The notes under the pieces were generated by a model, which saw only the letters and a program-made list of their open reading frames with translations, was not told the DNA's origin and made no database searches. 64,000 nucleotides of DNA from Luscinia megarhynchos (Eukaryota > Chordata > Aves > Passeriformes > Turdidae): positions 85,947,358-86,011,357 of the forward strand of contig CM067565.1 of the NCBI GenBank assembly GCA_034336665.1. The letters run 5' to 3'. A program made the translations under genes and the position numbers. This document shows positions 37,721 to 49,573 of this stretch, in pieces. Every line of letters starts with the position of its first letter. Within the stretch, counting starts at the first letter, position 1.

Positions 37721-40700
37721 AACAAAATCTCAGTTAGAGATACCTATAAATACTGAGGCTGTCATTAGAAAATGAACAGGTGTACCTTAACTCACATTCA
37801 GGATGAAAGCTTTCTGCTTCAAGTCTGTAATAAGACTCTGACCCTTTGTGTCTCCTGTGTGATGGATATTATCAGCTAACAACTGGTCAGACTGAGGGAG
37901 CTACTTACATCTTTCAGGGAACATATATGTAACATCTAGACCCAAATGTCAGCCTATCAGGCAGGGATCTTTTGTTCTTCTCAGCTTCATAAAGTGCTTC
38001 TTTCTAAGGAACTCTGGCACTGCAGCACACATTTGTGATCAAATGAGTAACAGAAGCAACAGCAGAGGTCCACAGCAGTCAGGGACCAGTTTTGGAGCCC
38101 TGCCAGTGGTCATCTACTGACCAATGTCCCCCATCCCTTGCTAACTACACACCTCATCCCACATCAGCCTTACAAGGTATCAGGTACTCACTGGTATCAC
38201 AAGCTCTTACCTCTCTCAGAGTGATACAAAGATGACAGATTATCTAAGGGATCTGATTCATCTTTTCCATAATCCCGACCTGGATAGTGATGTTGTAGGT
38301 GTTTTCCTATTAAAACAGCCCAATTAGCACTTTGCAAGCAGGTCAGTAATGTTTTAAACCTTGAAATAGGATCCCACTACTTCATAATGAACACGTGCAG
38401 CCTTGCTTCTAGAAAACACTTCTGCAACCTTTAATAAGTAAGAAAGAGTGGAGTAAAAATGACCCTGGAAAACCCTCCTTAAAGTTAGTGGAACAAAACC
38501 CCTTTTGCCATGCTTTTAAATAAATCCCACCAAATTCTGGTGGAGTAAAGAACTAGCATTTCAGGTCCACAGGCTCTACAGAAGACAAATACCTGTTCCT
38601 GCCAGCTGTAACATCTGGAAATTCTGAGCCATATTCTGCTATAGATTTTCAAGCTGTTTTCTCTGATACGAGAAATCCAAAATTGCTGGTGTGGTATATC
38701 CTGTAGTCTGTTGCACAGCTATGAGTGGAAGGAGGTTTGGTGTAAAATGACTGAGTTAATGTTTACTTACATGGATTTTTTGCTACATTAGGACAGGTCC
38801 CCATTGTCTGTGTCACTTAGAGTTCAGGTTGCTGCTGAAACAAGCTAGTCACATTTAAGTATATTCTTTCCATTTAATCACTGTAAGCAGAAGTCCAGAC
38901 ATCCACTTTTCCCCCCTGCTGTTCTCTCAGCAGTGTTTTTTTACAATTTAAGAAATCATACAGAGATAATTAATAGGTTATAAAAATCCAAATATTTAGG
39001 TTATCATTTCCCTTGTTTTAAAGATAAGCCATTGCAAAGGAAAGGATGGCAGTGCAAAGACAGGATTCTCAAGAGAAGTGAACTGAGATGACATCCTGTG
39101 GAAAAAAAAGGACTCTTAGGCATGATCTTTGTTAAAAAATCCTTTTAGGTAATTTTGTTAGAATACTAAATTTTACAGCAAAATTAAAGTCCACAAAAAT
39201 AATTTGCTATCTATGAAAGGAAACCAGCCAGGAAAGAATGGAGCTCCAGTATTTACCCAAAGAGGCAGCTGTATTCAACAGATTTATTTATAATAATATT
39301 ATTTGGTAGCAAGCAACTTACCATGGCTGAATGCAAAAAAGTATTTTTGATGAGTTAAAGAGATTAAGGAAAATCAGGCAGATTTTGACAGAGAATGGTG
39401 TGTAAATGAGAGGTGTTATCAGCCTGAATCTGGCAGCTCCATTTTTGTTATGGTGAAAAATATCAGTATTATTTACTAAGAAGATTAGGGCTGAATTGGA
39501 AGAGAGGCTGGTTGTTTGGAGATTGAGATAAGATAAAGGATTTTACCTTCTATGCACAAGCCAAATGCAATACACACAGGACTGTTATCTCCAGCTCAGG
39601 CCTAGCAGAGGTGTATTAAGATGTACATTGTAATTACCAGTGGCAGGAGTGGATTTCATAAAGGCTATTTTAAAATCGAATAAAATGCTGGCCTTTAATT
39701 ATACAGCTTTGAAATATTTTTCTTAGTTAATTGCAACAGGAAAAAAAAATCCACCTCATATTTGAAACTGATTCTTGCAGAGAAAGCACAAGCAGAGCAG
39801 GCAGTCTCTGCCTGATCTGCACTTGTTTTGCTATCTGGCTTCATTCTGTGGTTTGAACCACAGAGTCAACTGAGACTGCTAAACACCTTCCTCATTTTCC
39901 CCCTGTTATCCAGAAAGCAAGATTAGCAAGGATTGGGGAAGGTGGGGGCTGGAAGGAGGGGGGAAGAATAAATCTCCCTTTCATGACATAATTAATTAGT
40001 TCCAAAAATGAGCAGTGCGCTCATGGATCTCTCATGGCTGGCAGTGACAGTTCCAGCTCCCAGTACTCCCAGTGGTGTCTGTGAGGGGCAATATTATTTA
40101 TACCACTAAGAAGTATCCAAAGGAGAAGAGCAAACCAAGTTCTGTGTTAAGCACAAAGCCTGTTTGGACCTGGGTGGGACCTCACACAAGACTGCTGTTG
40201 TCAATAAGCAGAAACCAAGCTGGTAGTTTTGAGGGGAATTAAAAAAACCCTGAACTCCCTCTCTTCTAGAAGATGTTGTTATTGCCATATATCCCAACAT
40301 CAGCCTGCCTCACAACAATCCTCTGGCTCTCTAGGTCACACTGGCAAGAAGTGAAGTCAGGAAGGGGCCTCAGGCTGCCCAGGAATCGCCATGAGGCACT
40401 GCCCCAGTGCATGTCCCCGTCTGGGCTTCCATTTCTGCTTCTATGAGGAATATTACTGACATGTTTAGCTCTCACAATGATGATCAATTGCTTTCCCACT
40501 TTCCCACTATGGGGAACGTATCTATGTTCAAAAATCCTTCAAAAACACTTCCATGTGGTGAAAACTCAAAGTTATTTTCGATTTCCATTTCCACAGCAGC
40601 CAAAAGCCTTCATTACATTCACACCTCTATTTATTTATTTTAAAATCCAACATCATGAGCATATGTAATATAACAAGTGTATGTAGTCATTAGCAAACTC

Positions 40701-43498
40701 CTCTGGGGAGTTTACTATTCTTGTTACTAAAGGCAAATGAATGCCCTCAGATTTCAGAATCCTGAAGAATATATTTGAGTTTGTTTTGGTGTTACTTTTC
40801 TGCTGGAAATTGTGAAGGCTGCAGTTACACAGCTGGCTTTTCATGCTATGACTGCTATAAGCAGTTAATTAAATTACTACTGACTCACTACTGCTCATGG
40901 TAGCACTACTTCATATGACCTTCAGTTTTGCTGTTTGTACAAGTTTATAAAATGTTGCTCAACCAGCCTGGTCCATTTCCCTGTAAAAGTGGTGAAAAAC
41001 GTGATGAAATACTTAAAAAACATGTAGTTGTATCCCAAAAGAAAAAAAAGGTGGAAAACCACAGTATTTTTCATTAAGACAAAATGCACATAAAATCCAC
41101 TTAAAAACTGTGCATAATTCACTAGCTTTCTAAGGTACTGCCCTCTCTACATGTGGGGAGTCCCTTCTAGTGCCCAAAATATCTGCATTTCAGAAACAAG
41201 CTGCTAGGAAAGCTGGGGGTGTGCTCCACTATGGATCTTGCATAATCCCATGGCTTCCTTCCGTTTGATCTACAATGTTCTGTTTCTCGATATCTGTGGG
41301 AAGAGATCCCAGAATATATCAAACCACATGATTTCCCCCCCTTTGTGTGGAAATAAAAACACACACAGCCATTAAAGACAACAGTTACTAACAACTCAGA
41401 CACACTGATCAAATCCAAGCAATGTACCAGCACAAATGGAGTAGGAAAAATTTTGTGCAATTTTCCCTGAAGGAAGCAGGACTTTGGACTTCTGCCTACA
41501 ATAGCAATGCTTGGATGCATTGTGGCCACACTGCTGTGGTCTGCTGGTCTCAGGAGAGGTTGAGGTGCTAATTTGTAGACAGAGAGTACAAATAATAGCC
41601 ATTTGGATGCACCAGAAATTTCACCAGCCTGGTTTTAGTCAGTAGGATGCTACATTCAGCATTTTAAGGGTGCTGTGATTCTGGTCTATGTCTTGATGTA
41701 AATATTAAGTCTCAATTTTTTCTGTCTATGTTAATGGCAAAACAATTTTAATACTATTGTTCAGCTGTAGTGGACCACTGAAAGCAGCTGCTTTTGTTAG
41801 TGAGTATTTTTGTTCCTAGAAACACAAACTGTGCACCAAAACAGTCAAACAATTCTCTGATCCCTGTCTTGTTCCTGAGCCAGTACAGCTCCTTTCCCCT
41901 TTCCTTTTGTCCAGACAATTGTTCCTAGCGATGAGGTTTTGAAAATCTTACCCTGAATCAATTTAATAAGAACCATATTTGAACAGAAGTAACAAATAAT
42001 TCATCCAGCTTCATAAATGCCCAGAACAAAGTCCAGATTCTGGGCTGCAAAAGTTCACTTATATCAACAAAGTAATGCTCTTTCTCTGTGCTTCTATCCT
42101 GTTTATTCTAAAATAAAAGTACAGTGTACTAATAGACCAGGATCTATTAGACTTGTTCACTGTTCATCTCTCTTAGCTATTGGTGGCCAGGAAGTGTGGA
42201 AAATTGCAAGTACAGTAAATAACTACATTCTGTTGTAGTAGTAGTAGTCATCCATCCATGAACATAATGCTAAACACAGAAATATTACAGTGTTTCTGTA
42301 AACTGGATAAATTGTACTTTAATGTGCTTTTATGGAAAATGACCACTTAGACAACAAATGCATTTGTTCCATGTAGGTACCCACAGGATTCTTGCAGTGT
42401 AGAATATTTTTGTTTGCTTTTAAAAGCAGAGCTAAACAACAGAACTTTATATTAAAGTAAGAACCATGAGCAAGGAAACATGGTGAAAGTAAAGGCAACT
42501 TATATTTACCAGCTGTGTTTGCTTTTTCTCTTCCCCAACAAAACTTGACCAAAATGGGAAATTTCATAAATTAGAAAAAAATGCTAAACAAAAATACGGA
42601 GCGGTTTTGTTGATTAGGGGTAGCAGAAAGTTGCTGAAGGAACAGGAAATAAATGGATGGTGTCAAGAGCTGTGCACTTTCTCTGTGGTGCTGAGCACCC
42701 ATTGCATATTTTAGGGTGCTTGGAGCATTCAGCATCTTGCAAACCAAGGTTTTAAAAGAAAGCCACTTTGCCTTCCTTGAAGCAGAGTTTTAGCTAGAAA
42801 CACAATTATGTGTATACATATATAAATACATATAGCTGGTATGTTTAAGAGTTGTACAACAAATGCTGAATAAAATACATATAGTCAGATTGGTTGAAGC
42901 AATTGAAACTTCTTAGTATGGTAGATGCTTTAGGAATTATTACATTCATAATCCATATAATGGGAAAATTTGGAAAAAGAACTGGTAATGGACAGTTGTA
43001 CAGACGTAGAAATACTTCTTAAACATAATTTAGGTCTACTTTGTTTCTGGCCTGAAATTTCTAGTGACTTGCAAAGCTTGCAGTTTAGCCTTAGCTATGT
43101 AAGTTACTTAGTATGCTAGGGCTGTCTTCGAAATCCTGCCTGCACATTTAGGGAAAAAAAAAGATATCTCAAAGGCCATAAGGCAGAAATCTAGTTTCTA
43201 ACTTTGGCTGAGAGTGACAGTGTTGGTCATGTCTTTGTGGGCTCAATGTGCTGTTTGGTTGTTGCAGAAAAAGAGGATTCCTTACTGTTCCAGCTATGAT
43301 TACATGCTCAGATATTATCTTGATGGCTTTAAGAGACATCCATGTGTGCAGTGGGGTGCAACTGGTTGACACAAAATAATATTTTTTCCAATTTGTTCCA
43401 TGGTGACAGTAATTCAGACAAGAAGAAGATTTTGTGTTCTACTGTAACATTCTACCCGGCCAATAATTCCAAGATAATGCAATGGATATTTACAAAGA

Positions 43499-43527
43499 CA
43501 TATATATGTGTATGTGTGTGTGTATTT
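43499..43527. repeat. TA/TG microsatellite
   Basis: CATATATATGTGTATGTGTG-type alternating purine/pyrimidine run of about 28 bases. Confidence 0.8.
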
Positions 43528-46500
43528 ATAAGCTCAGTAAAGGGAAATTTAATTGCTCATATGAACTGATTCTGCTGTGCATAAAATTATTTATTTTATT
43601 CTACAAGAATGATAAATATTTGTCAAGGCTTTTTTTGTTGTTGCTTTTGTTTTATGTATTTATGTGCAATTGAACTCCACTGCAAATCAGCTTATTACAT
43701 TCCATATTCATGGGTGACACTTCTCAAGTACTGTCCTTTTTTTCTCTAAATATGAGGTGTGGTCTTGGTGTGTACTGAGAACCTCTGACAACCAATTCTT
43801 GGCAGGGAGTGCTCAGGAGTACCTTAAAAATTTAGCATTTGCATGTCTTAAAAGGACAGAACGGATAAAATAATTCTTAATACATGTTACTCAATTACCC
43901 TCCTCTATCCCCTCCTCTATCCCCAGTTTTGCTAAACTGCAGTGAGGTTTCTGTGGAAAGTGGTATTCCCAAATAACCAAAAAATAAAGGAGATATGCCT
44001 TTTGCTTCCTCAGTAATCCAATTCAGCCATAGGCTGAGCACACTCTAAAAAGTGTAGAATTTTCCAATTCTAAAAATTCAATCATTTATGGTCTAATATC
44101 TATTTCATTTGACCTGGAGAGTACTCATTAAAAGTCATAAGTTAATTGGAACCAAAAAAATTGCATATTTTCATTTGAATTTTAGTATTTCTGTGCAAAT
44201 TGTGTGTCCAGGACTATCAAATACATGCAGAGTATATTTACAACATTCTGCCTGCCTGGAGCATGCCATAGATAATAATGTTTCACTAACATTAACCAAT
44301 AAGTAGCAAGCAGAGATTTTCCAAATGTTTGTGACAGTTTAGATGTTAAATTGGATTTTTTCCATCTGACCATCAATCTCAACTCCATATTTTGCAGAGA
44401 TCTCTATCAATATTTCTTAGACAGCTGTTGCATCAGTAAATTTTGGAGCTCCAAGCCCAACCATGAGTAACATTTTAATGCAAATATTGCTATGGATTTT
44501 TTACTTAATGGCAGAAAAATAGTTCACATTTTCAACTTTGTGGGGTCCTTGCATCTTGCAAATATGAGTAATAAAAATTGCATTCAGTCAAGTGGAATAA
44601 CATAACAGCAGTCACCACTTCCAATTGCTTCCCCCATTTATGGTTCTTACATCACATTTGTCAGACTCATCTCCAGACATGAAGAGAACTTCAGCCACAT
44701 TCCTTGGATACCTGAAGTAAAGTCATATGCTAAAGACAGATCAGCACATTGAAAGTTTTCACTTAATTTTTCTTTTCCTAATGCACTTGCATAAATTTTG
44801 AACAAACACAGAACCTTTGCCATCCCACACTTGTAAAATATCTCAAGAAAGGAAAAGTTATTGGTGCAAGATCACCATTTTCTAGACGTTGAAGAGAAAG
44901 AAATGCAAATCCACGCACCTCCACTCAGCAGCACCTCATGAGCCTCAGTAATGAAGACAGCTGTTTTCCACGGGATCTTCATCAGCAGTGAGGAGATGGA
45001 TGCAAGGGAAAAATGCCCCATCTAGGCTACATCAGGGTCACTGTTCTGAAAGACAAAGGGAATACTGAGGAATCAAAGTGGTTGAGATGTTCTGCTCACT
45101 TTCAACACTTCTCCTTTCGCTTTCCATCCCCAAAGAAGGCAGACAGATGTTTCCAGCCCTAGTGACTTATGACTGGAATAGACAAAAATGCTTCTCTTTT
45201 TAAGCAAGCAGTATGCAGCTGCTTTGAAGAGCCCCCATCAAGGGGAAAATACTAATTTGCTTTCTCCACCCACCAAGGCATCAAACCTTCCTGTGAATTG
45301 GGTGTAGAGTTTTTGTCTGTACCCAGAGCATCAGGAATAGACAACAGCTGAGAAGTGCTCAGGAAACACTTTGCATGCATTCTCCAAACAACATCCTGGC
45401 TGTCTTCCATGGGTACGGAAAGCTCAGTCAAATCTCATTGGTTTTAGCTAACAGCTAACAAGAAATTTCCTCACAATGTGAGGAATTCACATCAGCATCC
45501 AAGTGAAGACAGCTAGGATTAACCAGATGTCCACCAACCCAAATAAATCCACTCATAGGGATTTTGCAGAGGGCATAGATGCTTTAATTTGCCTGTTGAA
45601 CAAATTGTGCCTTTATGACAAAATCAGTTAGTTTCCACATGGCAATTCTGTTGCCAGTGGTCTCTATTGTTGCAAATAATGTAAACACTTATTGTATAAA
45701 TTACTGATTGTCATTTGCAAACAAAACCTTGGAAGACGTGTCTAGGAATCACCTTGCAGTTGAGGACAAAAGATCACTGTTAAGATGTACTAAACCAGCA
45801 AGAGAGCAAGCTGCTGGCAACAATTTATTTTACCTCAAGGCGTTTTGGACGACTCAGTATTCTATTAAACACTGAGCATGAACCATCAAAACAGATGCTG
45901 TCTGGCAGATATGTCTCAGCCTAGTACTGTTCCAGGACTTAGGCACTTAATCAGCATCTTCTAGCAGACTGTTTTTTTGACCGCTAACCAGCTCCATTTT
46001 AAATGAGATGAAAGCCAAAGACTTAATCCACCCATCAATGCCAGCAGAAGCCTTTCATGCCCACTGCACTCTTGTGTTGTATTAATTACACCAAAATGCA
46101 TCTTCCCATCTCACCCAAACGTGTCTCAGCTATGCAGTTCTGACCTTGACCCCTAACAAGTGCTGGATCATTTTCCATCAGTAACCAAAGATCTTGAACC
46201 CAACTACAAGAATTGAGAACTTTTATTCTTACTTGACACTCTTAACTTGCACAGGTCTGAAGGTGTCTGCATTTCTCTGTACAATCATTTCACCTGTTTC
46301 TTCTTACCCATCTTGCTAAGGAATCAGTTCTCCATTCTTCTATCACCTCTTCCACTGCTACCATTATTGCAGCGAGTATGACATTCTTGCCAGGACTGGA
46401 GCACACTTTTGAAACATTATCTTATTTAGATAAGGGAGCCTGTCAACTCAGACAAGTTACAGGTTAATTAAACTGCACTTCAGCAAGTATTTATAGAAAA

Positions 46501-47307
46501 AGCAATGACTAGATGTAGCCCTTTGCTCATTGGGAATAACAAGACATTAAGATCCATTGCTGCTGTGCTAAGGTGTCAGGCTCAAGCACAGCATTATTTC
46601 ATCAGGCAGTGAGAGGCTGGCTACAACCATCTTGCTGACCAGATGTGTAAGGGACCTACTAAAAGAGAGTGAGGTCAGTGCTCACTTGCTTTCATTTGCA
46701 AAGGTGCCCTCATCAGGGTAGGTAAAGGACTTATCCTTTTCCCTTTGTTTTCCTTGGGGGGCTGCCATGCATCTACACGCTGTGACAGTCCCAAAGTCGA
46801 CACGGTGTCATCTTGATGAGGATGAGATGAATCCCTGCAGAGGCCAGGAAGCTTTGACTGTGAGAAATTACATTTGATAGGACTCCTGAGGGGAGGTTCT
46901 GGCTTCAGATGCTCTGACATGGTGCTGACACAACACCTTCAGCACAAAGGGAGGCTGCACAAACGTCCAGGCTGGCAGGAGCAGGCTGCAGCAGTCTGAA
47001 ATGCACCCAGTGAAAACTTCAGGAAAAGGGACGCAGTAGAAATTATCAAGACTGTCACTGGTGATTTGGCAACGGAGTTTATGCCATACTCAACCCAGCT
47101 GAAATCAAATACAGTTGTGTAGCCCTTCTTCCCCCCAAAAAGTGTCCAAATCACTATGTCTTTCTCCTTGTAGTTTCTCATGGTAGGCAATTTAACATTC
47201 AGAACAGTGATATGCAGAAATGGATTCCATAGCATAACCTGAGAAAAAAACCCTCTTACTTCAGACATTGTCTTTCATACTGAAAATTCCCAAGCCTGTG
47301 ATGATTC

Positions 47308-47328
47308 TGATTGATTGATTGATTGATT
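47308..47328. repeat. (TGAT)5 microsatellite
   Basis: Five perfect TGAT units. Confidence 0.9.
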
Positions 47329-48218
47329 ACTCTACAATGATACTTTATCTACTGTGCTTGTTAATCTAACAGCTTTGTTTACAATAGGTCCTTAGAGGTA
47401 AGATTATACATATATAATGCATCAAGGGTGATTGTATTTTTTGCCTAATGCACAGAGGAATCATGTGAAATGGGTAATTTATCAGTATTTTATCAGGCTA
47501 CAATTTCATTAGCTAGATGAGTCTTGGCCACTGAACATAGATCTGCACTTATTTCTCTAACAGTGCCACTCAAAAGAACAAAGTTTATTGTAGGATAAAA
47601 AGAATCATCACCTTAAATCTTATCTCTCCTGTATGCATATATATGCATTTATGCTCCAGCACACTTTTGTGGTCAAAGGTGTTTCTTCTCTGATAATGGT
47701 GATAATAGGAGGTAGTCAGGAACAGCAAAACTAATTTTCTTATGTATTAGCACTCCCATTTTTGAATAATCCTATTAGCCTGAGTCTGTAGTACTTACAA
47801 TTTTTGTAAGTACCGCTTATATTTTCAAAGTCAAAATGGGATAAAATTAGTGCATCGTACCCTGTTGCTGCTGCTTTCTGTAGTAGTCAGCCATACATAT
47901 TGAACAGTACCATAGGAATGTAAGTTTGAGAGGCAAGAGCTTGATTCTTTAAAAAAAACCTTACATGGGTAGTATGAGCTCTTGCTGAGGATCTTCATCA
48001 TGTGAATATCATGCATACACTCTAGTTAAAGAAGAAAAGCCGAGTTCCATGGATACACGGGAGTGTGTAGGTGGAGCTCTGGCACATGAGTATTTTTTTT
48101 CAGCACTGAAGACCATTCAGCAGCCAAGAAAACCGTTTCTTATTATACCATTTGTACACTCCACTTCTTCTCAGGGAATAATATCAGCATATCTGGTTTG
48201 CCAATGTCAATAGGCAAG

Positions 48219-48829
48219 TGTTGTGGTTTAGCCCCAACCAACAATCAAGTACCATGCAGCCACTCATTCACTCTCCCCTGGAGGGATGGGTGTCAGAAGG
48301 GTAAATTGGAGATTGGAGAATCAGGAGGGTAAAAGTGAGAAAACTTTTGAGTTTGGATGAGGACAGCTTAATAGGTAAGCAAACGCTGTGTTCACAAGCA
48401 AAGCAAAATAAGGAATTAATTCACTCCCTCCCATGGGCAGGCAGATGCTCAGCCATCTTCAGGAAAGCAGGGCTTCATCACAATAACAGTTACTTGGGAA
48501 GACAAAATGCCAAAACTCCAAACATCTCCCCATTTCTTTTTCATCCACCAGTCTTATATGACCAGCATGATGCCATATGGTATGGAATATCCCTTTGGTC
48601 AATTGGGGTCAGATTTCCCAAATTTGTTCTTTCCCAGTTCCTTGTGCACTTCCAGCCCCCTCACTGGTGGGGTGAGAGGCAGAAAAGACATGGACTCTGT
48701 GTGAGCTCTGTTCAGCAACACTAACAATATCTCTGTGTTATCAATGCTGTTTCCAGGACAAATCTAAAACACAGCTCAGTACTAGCTATTACAAAGAAAA
48801 TTAGCTGTATCTCAAGTAAAACTATCATA
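48219..48829 (-). repeat. ERV LTR copy 1 (3' LTR of relic)
   Basis: Plus-strand reading starts TGTTGTGGTTTAGCCCC and ends near AAAACTATCATA. The minus-strand reading thus starts with a decayed TATGATAG and ends in CCACAACA. Blocks shared with copy 2 include CAAGCAAAGCAAAA, TTCAGCCATCT/CTCAGCCATCT, GGTATGGAATATCC versus GTATGGGATATCC, and CTCCTTGTG/TTCCTTGTGCAC. Length is about 611 bp. Confidence 0.85.
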
Positions 48830-48969
48830 CTATCCAGCCTTTATTTCGTATCATTTACATCAAGCAAACCCTATGGCAAGCACAGGAGTCTGCCACTTAC
48901 CAACAAAACAGCAGTAACAGTTCTAAATTCAAGCTAGCACATTCCAATCAAATCTGTCAAACCCTTTGA

Positions 48970-48987
48970 GTCCCACATTGGGCACCA
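48970..48987 (-). other. Retroviral primer-binding site, tRNA-Lys type
   Basis: The minus strand reads TGGTGCCCAATGTGGGAC. Known PBS sequences for tRNA-Lys(1,2), as in mouse mammary tumour and Mason-Pfizer-type viruses, are TGGCGCCCAACGTGGGGC. The copy matches at 15 of 18 positions, and all three differences are C-to-T or G-to-A transitions, two of them at CpG. It lies 8 bp inside the end of LTR copy 2, the right place for a PBS, and this fixes the element's orientation. Confidence 0.8.
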
Positions 48988-48995
48988 AAAAGGAC

Positions 48996-49573
48996 AGTCA
49001 TGGTTTAATCCCAGCCAGCAACTAAGCTCCACACAGCCACCTGCTCACTCCCACTGGTGGCATGGGGCAGAGAACAGAAAGGGTGGACAAAACATGTGGG
49101 TTAAGATTGAGACAATTTAATAGTGAAAACAAAAACCATGTGTGCAAGCAAAGCAAAATGAGAAATATAATCACCACTTCCCATTTCCAGGCAACCAATA
49201 TTCAGCCATCTCCAAGAGAGCATAGCTCCATCACGGATAATGGTGACTTTGTAAGACAAACATCATTGCTTCAGAATTCCTCACTTCCTTCTTCTTTCCC
49301 TAGCTATTTATTTGGATCATGATGTCACACAGTATGGGATATCCATGGTTAGCTGGGGTCAGCTGCCCTGGCTGTGTCCTCTCCAAACTCCTTGTGTATC
49401 CCCAGCTCCTTCCACTGGTGAGGAATTAGGGAAGGCCTTAGTGCTGTGTAAGCTCTGCTCAAAACAGTGAAATATCCCAGTATTATCAACACAATTTCCA
49501 GTACAAATCTAAAGCACAGCCCCATACTAACCACTATGAAGGAAATTAATTCCCTCCTAGCCAAATCAGCACA
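48996..49573 (-). repeat. ERV LTR copy 2 (5' LTR of relic)
   Basis: Plus-strand reading starts AGTCATGGTTTAATCCCAGCC and ends CCAAATCAGCACA, so the minus strand begins TGTGCTGATTTGG. About 578 bp. It shares block order with copy 1 along its whole length. The adjacent PBS identifies it as the 5' LTR. Confidence 0.85.

Larger units (their letters stand above)
37721..48218. other. Long unique non-coding stretch
   Basis: About 10.5 kb with no recognisable gene. Minor items are a TA/TG microsatellite at 43499-43527, a duplicated CCTCTATCCCC near 43900-43923, and (TGAT)5 at 47308-47328. A pair of minus-strand frames at 46675-47268 is described among the findings. Nothing else rises above background. 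Confidence 0.5.
48219..49573 (-). mobile_element. Endogenous retrovirus relic, LTR-leader-LTR
   Basis: Two similar LTRs in the same orientation flank only 166 bp of internal DNA. On the minus strand the order is 5' LTR (49573 to 48996), primer-binding site (48987 to 48970), about 140 bp of leader-like DNA, 3' LTR (48829 to 48219). No gag, pro, pol or env sequence survives, so nothing is encoded. The site complementary to tRNA-Lys and the LTR type point to a class II (ERVK/beta-like) avian retrovirus. The two LTRs differ at many positions and by about 30 bp in length, so the insertion is old, assuming both derive from one insertion. No clear target-site duplication is left (GGCAAG before, GTGAGT after). 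Plus-strand frames at 48335-48724 and 49062-49322 are antisense LTR translations and not genes. Confidence 0.85.
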
